Translations under genes and position numbers: made by a program | The notes under the pieces: generated by a model | The model's input: only the letters and a program-made list of their open reading frames with translations | Told to the model about the DNA's origin: nothing | Databases searched by the model: none | Shown: positions 6,723 to 7,270 of the stretch, piece by piece | Layout: every line of letters begins with the position of its first letter | How positions within the stretch are numbered: the stretch's first letter is position 1 | Assembly: GCA_002346525.1 (NCBI GenBank) | Contig: DDZY01000077.1 | Location: forward strand, 12,104 to 19,373 | Direction: 5' to 3' | Source of the DNA: Proteobacteria bacterium UBA2996 | Lineage (GTDB): Bacteria; Pseudomonadota; Gammaproteobacteria; Arenicellales; UBA868 | Length of the DNA stretch: 7,270 nt

Positions 6723-7270
6723 ATGAAGATCACCTCGGTCAAGGCTTATCAGGTGGATCTGCCTTATGTTGGCGGAACCTATTTTTGGGGCAAGGGAAAC
6801 GCCATTCGGGTTGCGTCTACGACAGTTATGGTTGTGGAGACAGATGTCGGCATCAGCGGTTGTGGTGAGAGTTGCCCCATCGGGGGTAACTATCTAGCCG
6901 CCTATCCCGAAGGGGTAATTCCCGCCTTGGCACAGCTCGCTCCCGCGGTGATGGGCCAGGACCCGCGGCATATTCATCGAATCGAGCGACTTATGGATAA
7001 CGCATTAATGGGACATCCCTACGCCAAGACTGCCATCGATGCGGCCTGTTGGGACATTCTGGGACAGGACTGTGGACAGCCGGTGAGCGTGCTGCTGGGC
7101 GGGGTTCTGACCGACGGCGGGCCGATGTATCGCGTGGTGCCGCAGAAATCTCCGGAGGAGGTCAACCGGGAAATGGCAGACCACCGGGCGGCGGGTTATC
7201 GGCAGTTTCAGATCAAGGTAGGAAACGACTGGAAAGGGGATATCGACCGGATTCATGCCGCTGCGGCGAT
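6723..7270 (+). CDS. Enolase-superfamily enzyme, mandelate racemase/muconate lactonizing type; HpbD-like (partial, C-terminus beyond window)
   Basis: The ATG at 6723 begins 13 bases after the sulfotransferase-like stop, and the frame stays open for 182 residues to the right edge. The N-terminal capping domain has GCGESCPIGGNY at 46-57 and MGHPYAKTAIDAACWDILG at 96-114, closely recalling 4-hydroxyproline-betaine 2-epimerase (HpbD) and cis-3-hydroxy-L-proline dehydratase. The barrel begins near 130. QIKVG at 163-167 supplies K165, the second Lys of the family KxK motif; the first position is Gln. The metal-binding Asp/Glu residues and the second catalytic Lys lie beyond the window. The expected reaction is Mg2+-dependent abstraction of an alpha-proton from an amino acid or betaine carboxylate, giving epimerisation or dehydration. 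The context of two betaine-type Rieske oxygenases and a TMADH-like flavoprotein supports proline-betaine-type catabolism. The family is certain; the exact reaction is a guess. Confidence 0.92.
   Translation, partial: MKITSVKAYQVDLPYVGGTYFWGKGNAIRVASTTVMVVETDVGISGCGESCPIGGNYLAAYPEGVIPALAQLAPAVMGQDPRHIHRIERLMDNALMGHPYAKTAIDAACWDILGQDCGQPVSVLLGGVLTDGGPMYRVVPQKSPEEVNREMADHRAAGYRQFQIKVGNDWKGDIDRIHAAAA

Overview
The window looks like part of a chromosomal catabolic locus from a proteobacterium, possibly marine. Genes are tightly packed, base composition is moderately GC-rich, and the enzyme families are typical of alpha- and gammaproteobacteria that degrade methylated amines and betaines. The taxonomic guess is weak because there is no rRNA or other marker. 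No mobile element, tRNA, rRNA or CRISPR array was seen.

Layout: two divergent transcription units meet at a roughly 116-base regulatory region (2946-3061). The leftward unit runs from 2945 down to the left edge. It holds a 654-residue FMN/4Fe-4S/FAD oxidoreductase of the trimethylamine dehydrogenase / 2,4-dienoyl-CoA reductase family, then a Rieske-type oxygenase alpha subunit that runs off the window. The rightward unit starts with a RpiR-type (HTH plus SIS) regulator. Next come a second Rieske oxygenase alpha subunit, a maleate isomerase / Asp-Glu racemase-like protein, a sulfotransferase-like P-loop protein and an enolase-superfamily (mandelate racemase/muconate lactonizing) enzyme that runs off the right edge. 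Gaps within the rightward unit are 4 to 13 bases, as expected of one operon.

Working together (inference): both Rieske proteins carry a Glu at the inter-subunit bridging position where most ring-hydroxylating dioxygenases have Asp. This is a feature of oxygenases acting on quaternary ammonium compounds such as carnitine. The flavoprotein belongs to the family that contains tertiary-amine and N-methylproline demethylases. The enolase fragment resembles the 4-hydroxyproline-betaine 2-epimerase / cis-3-hydroxyproline dehydratase branch. The simplest reading is a pathway that strips N-methyl groups from a betaine, perhaps a proline or hydroxyproline betaine, under RpiR-type control. The sulfotransferase-like and isomerase-like genes do not belong to the pathways I know for those substrates. 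They are the main hint of an undescribed variant, such as a sulfated or otherwise modified substrate. No reductase for the Rieske oxygenases and no transporter lie in the window.
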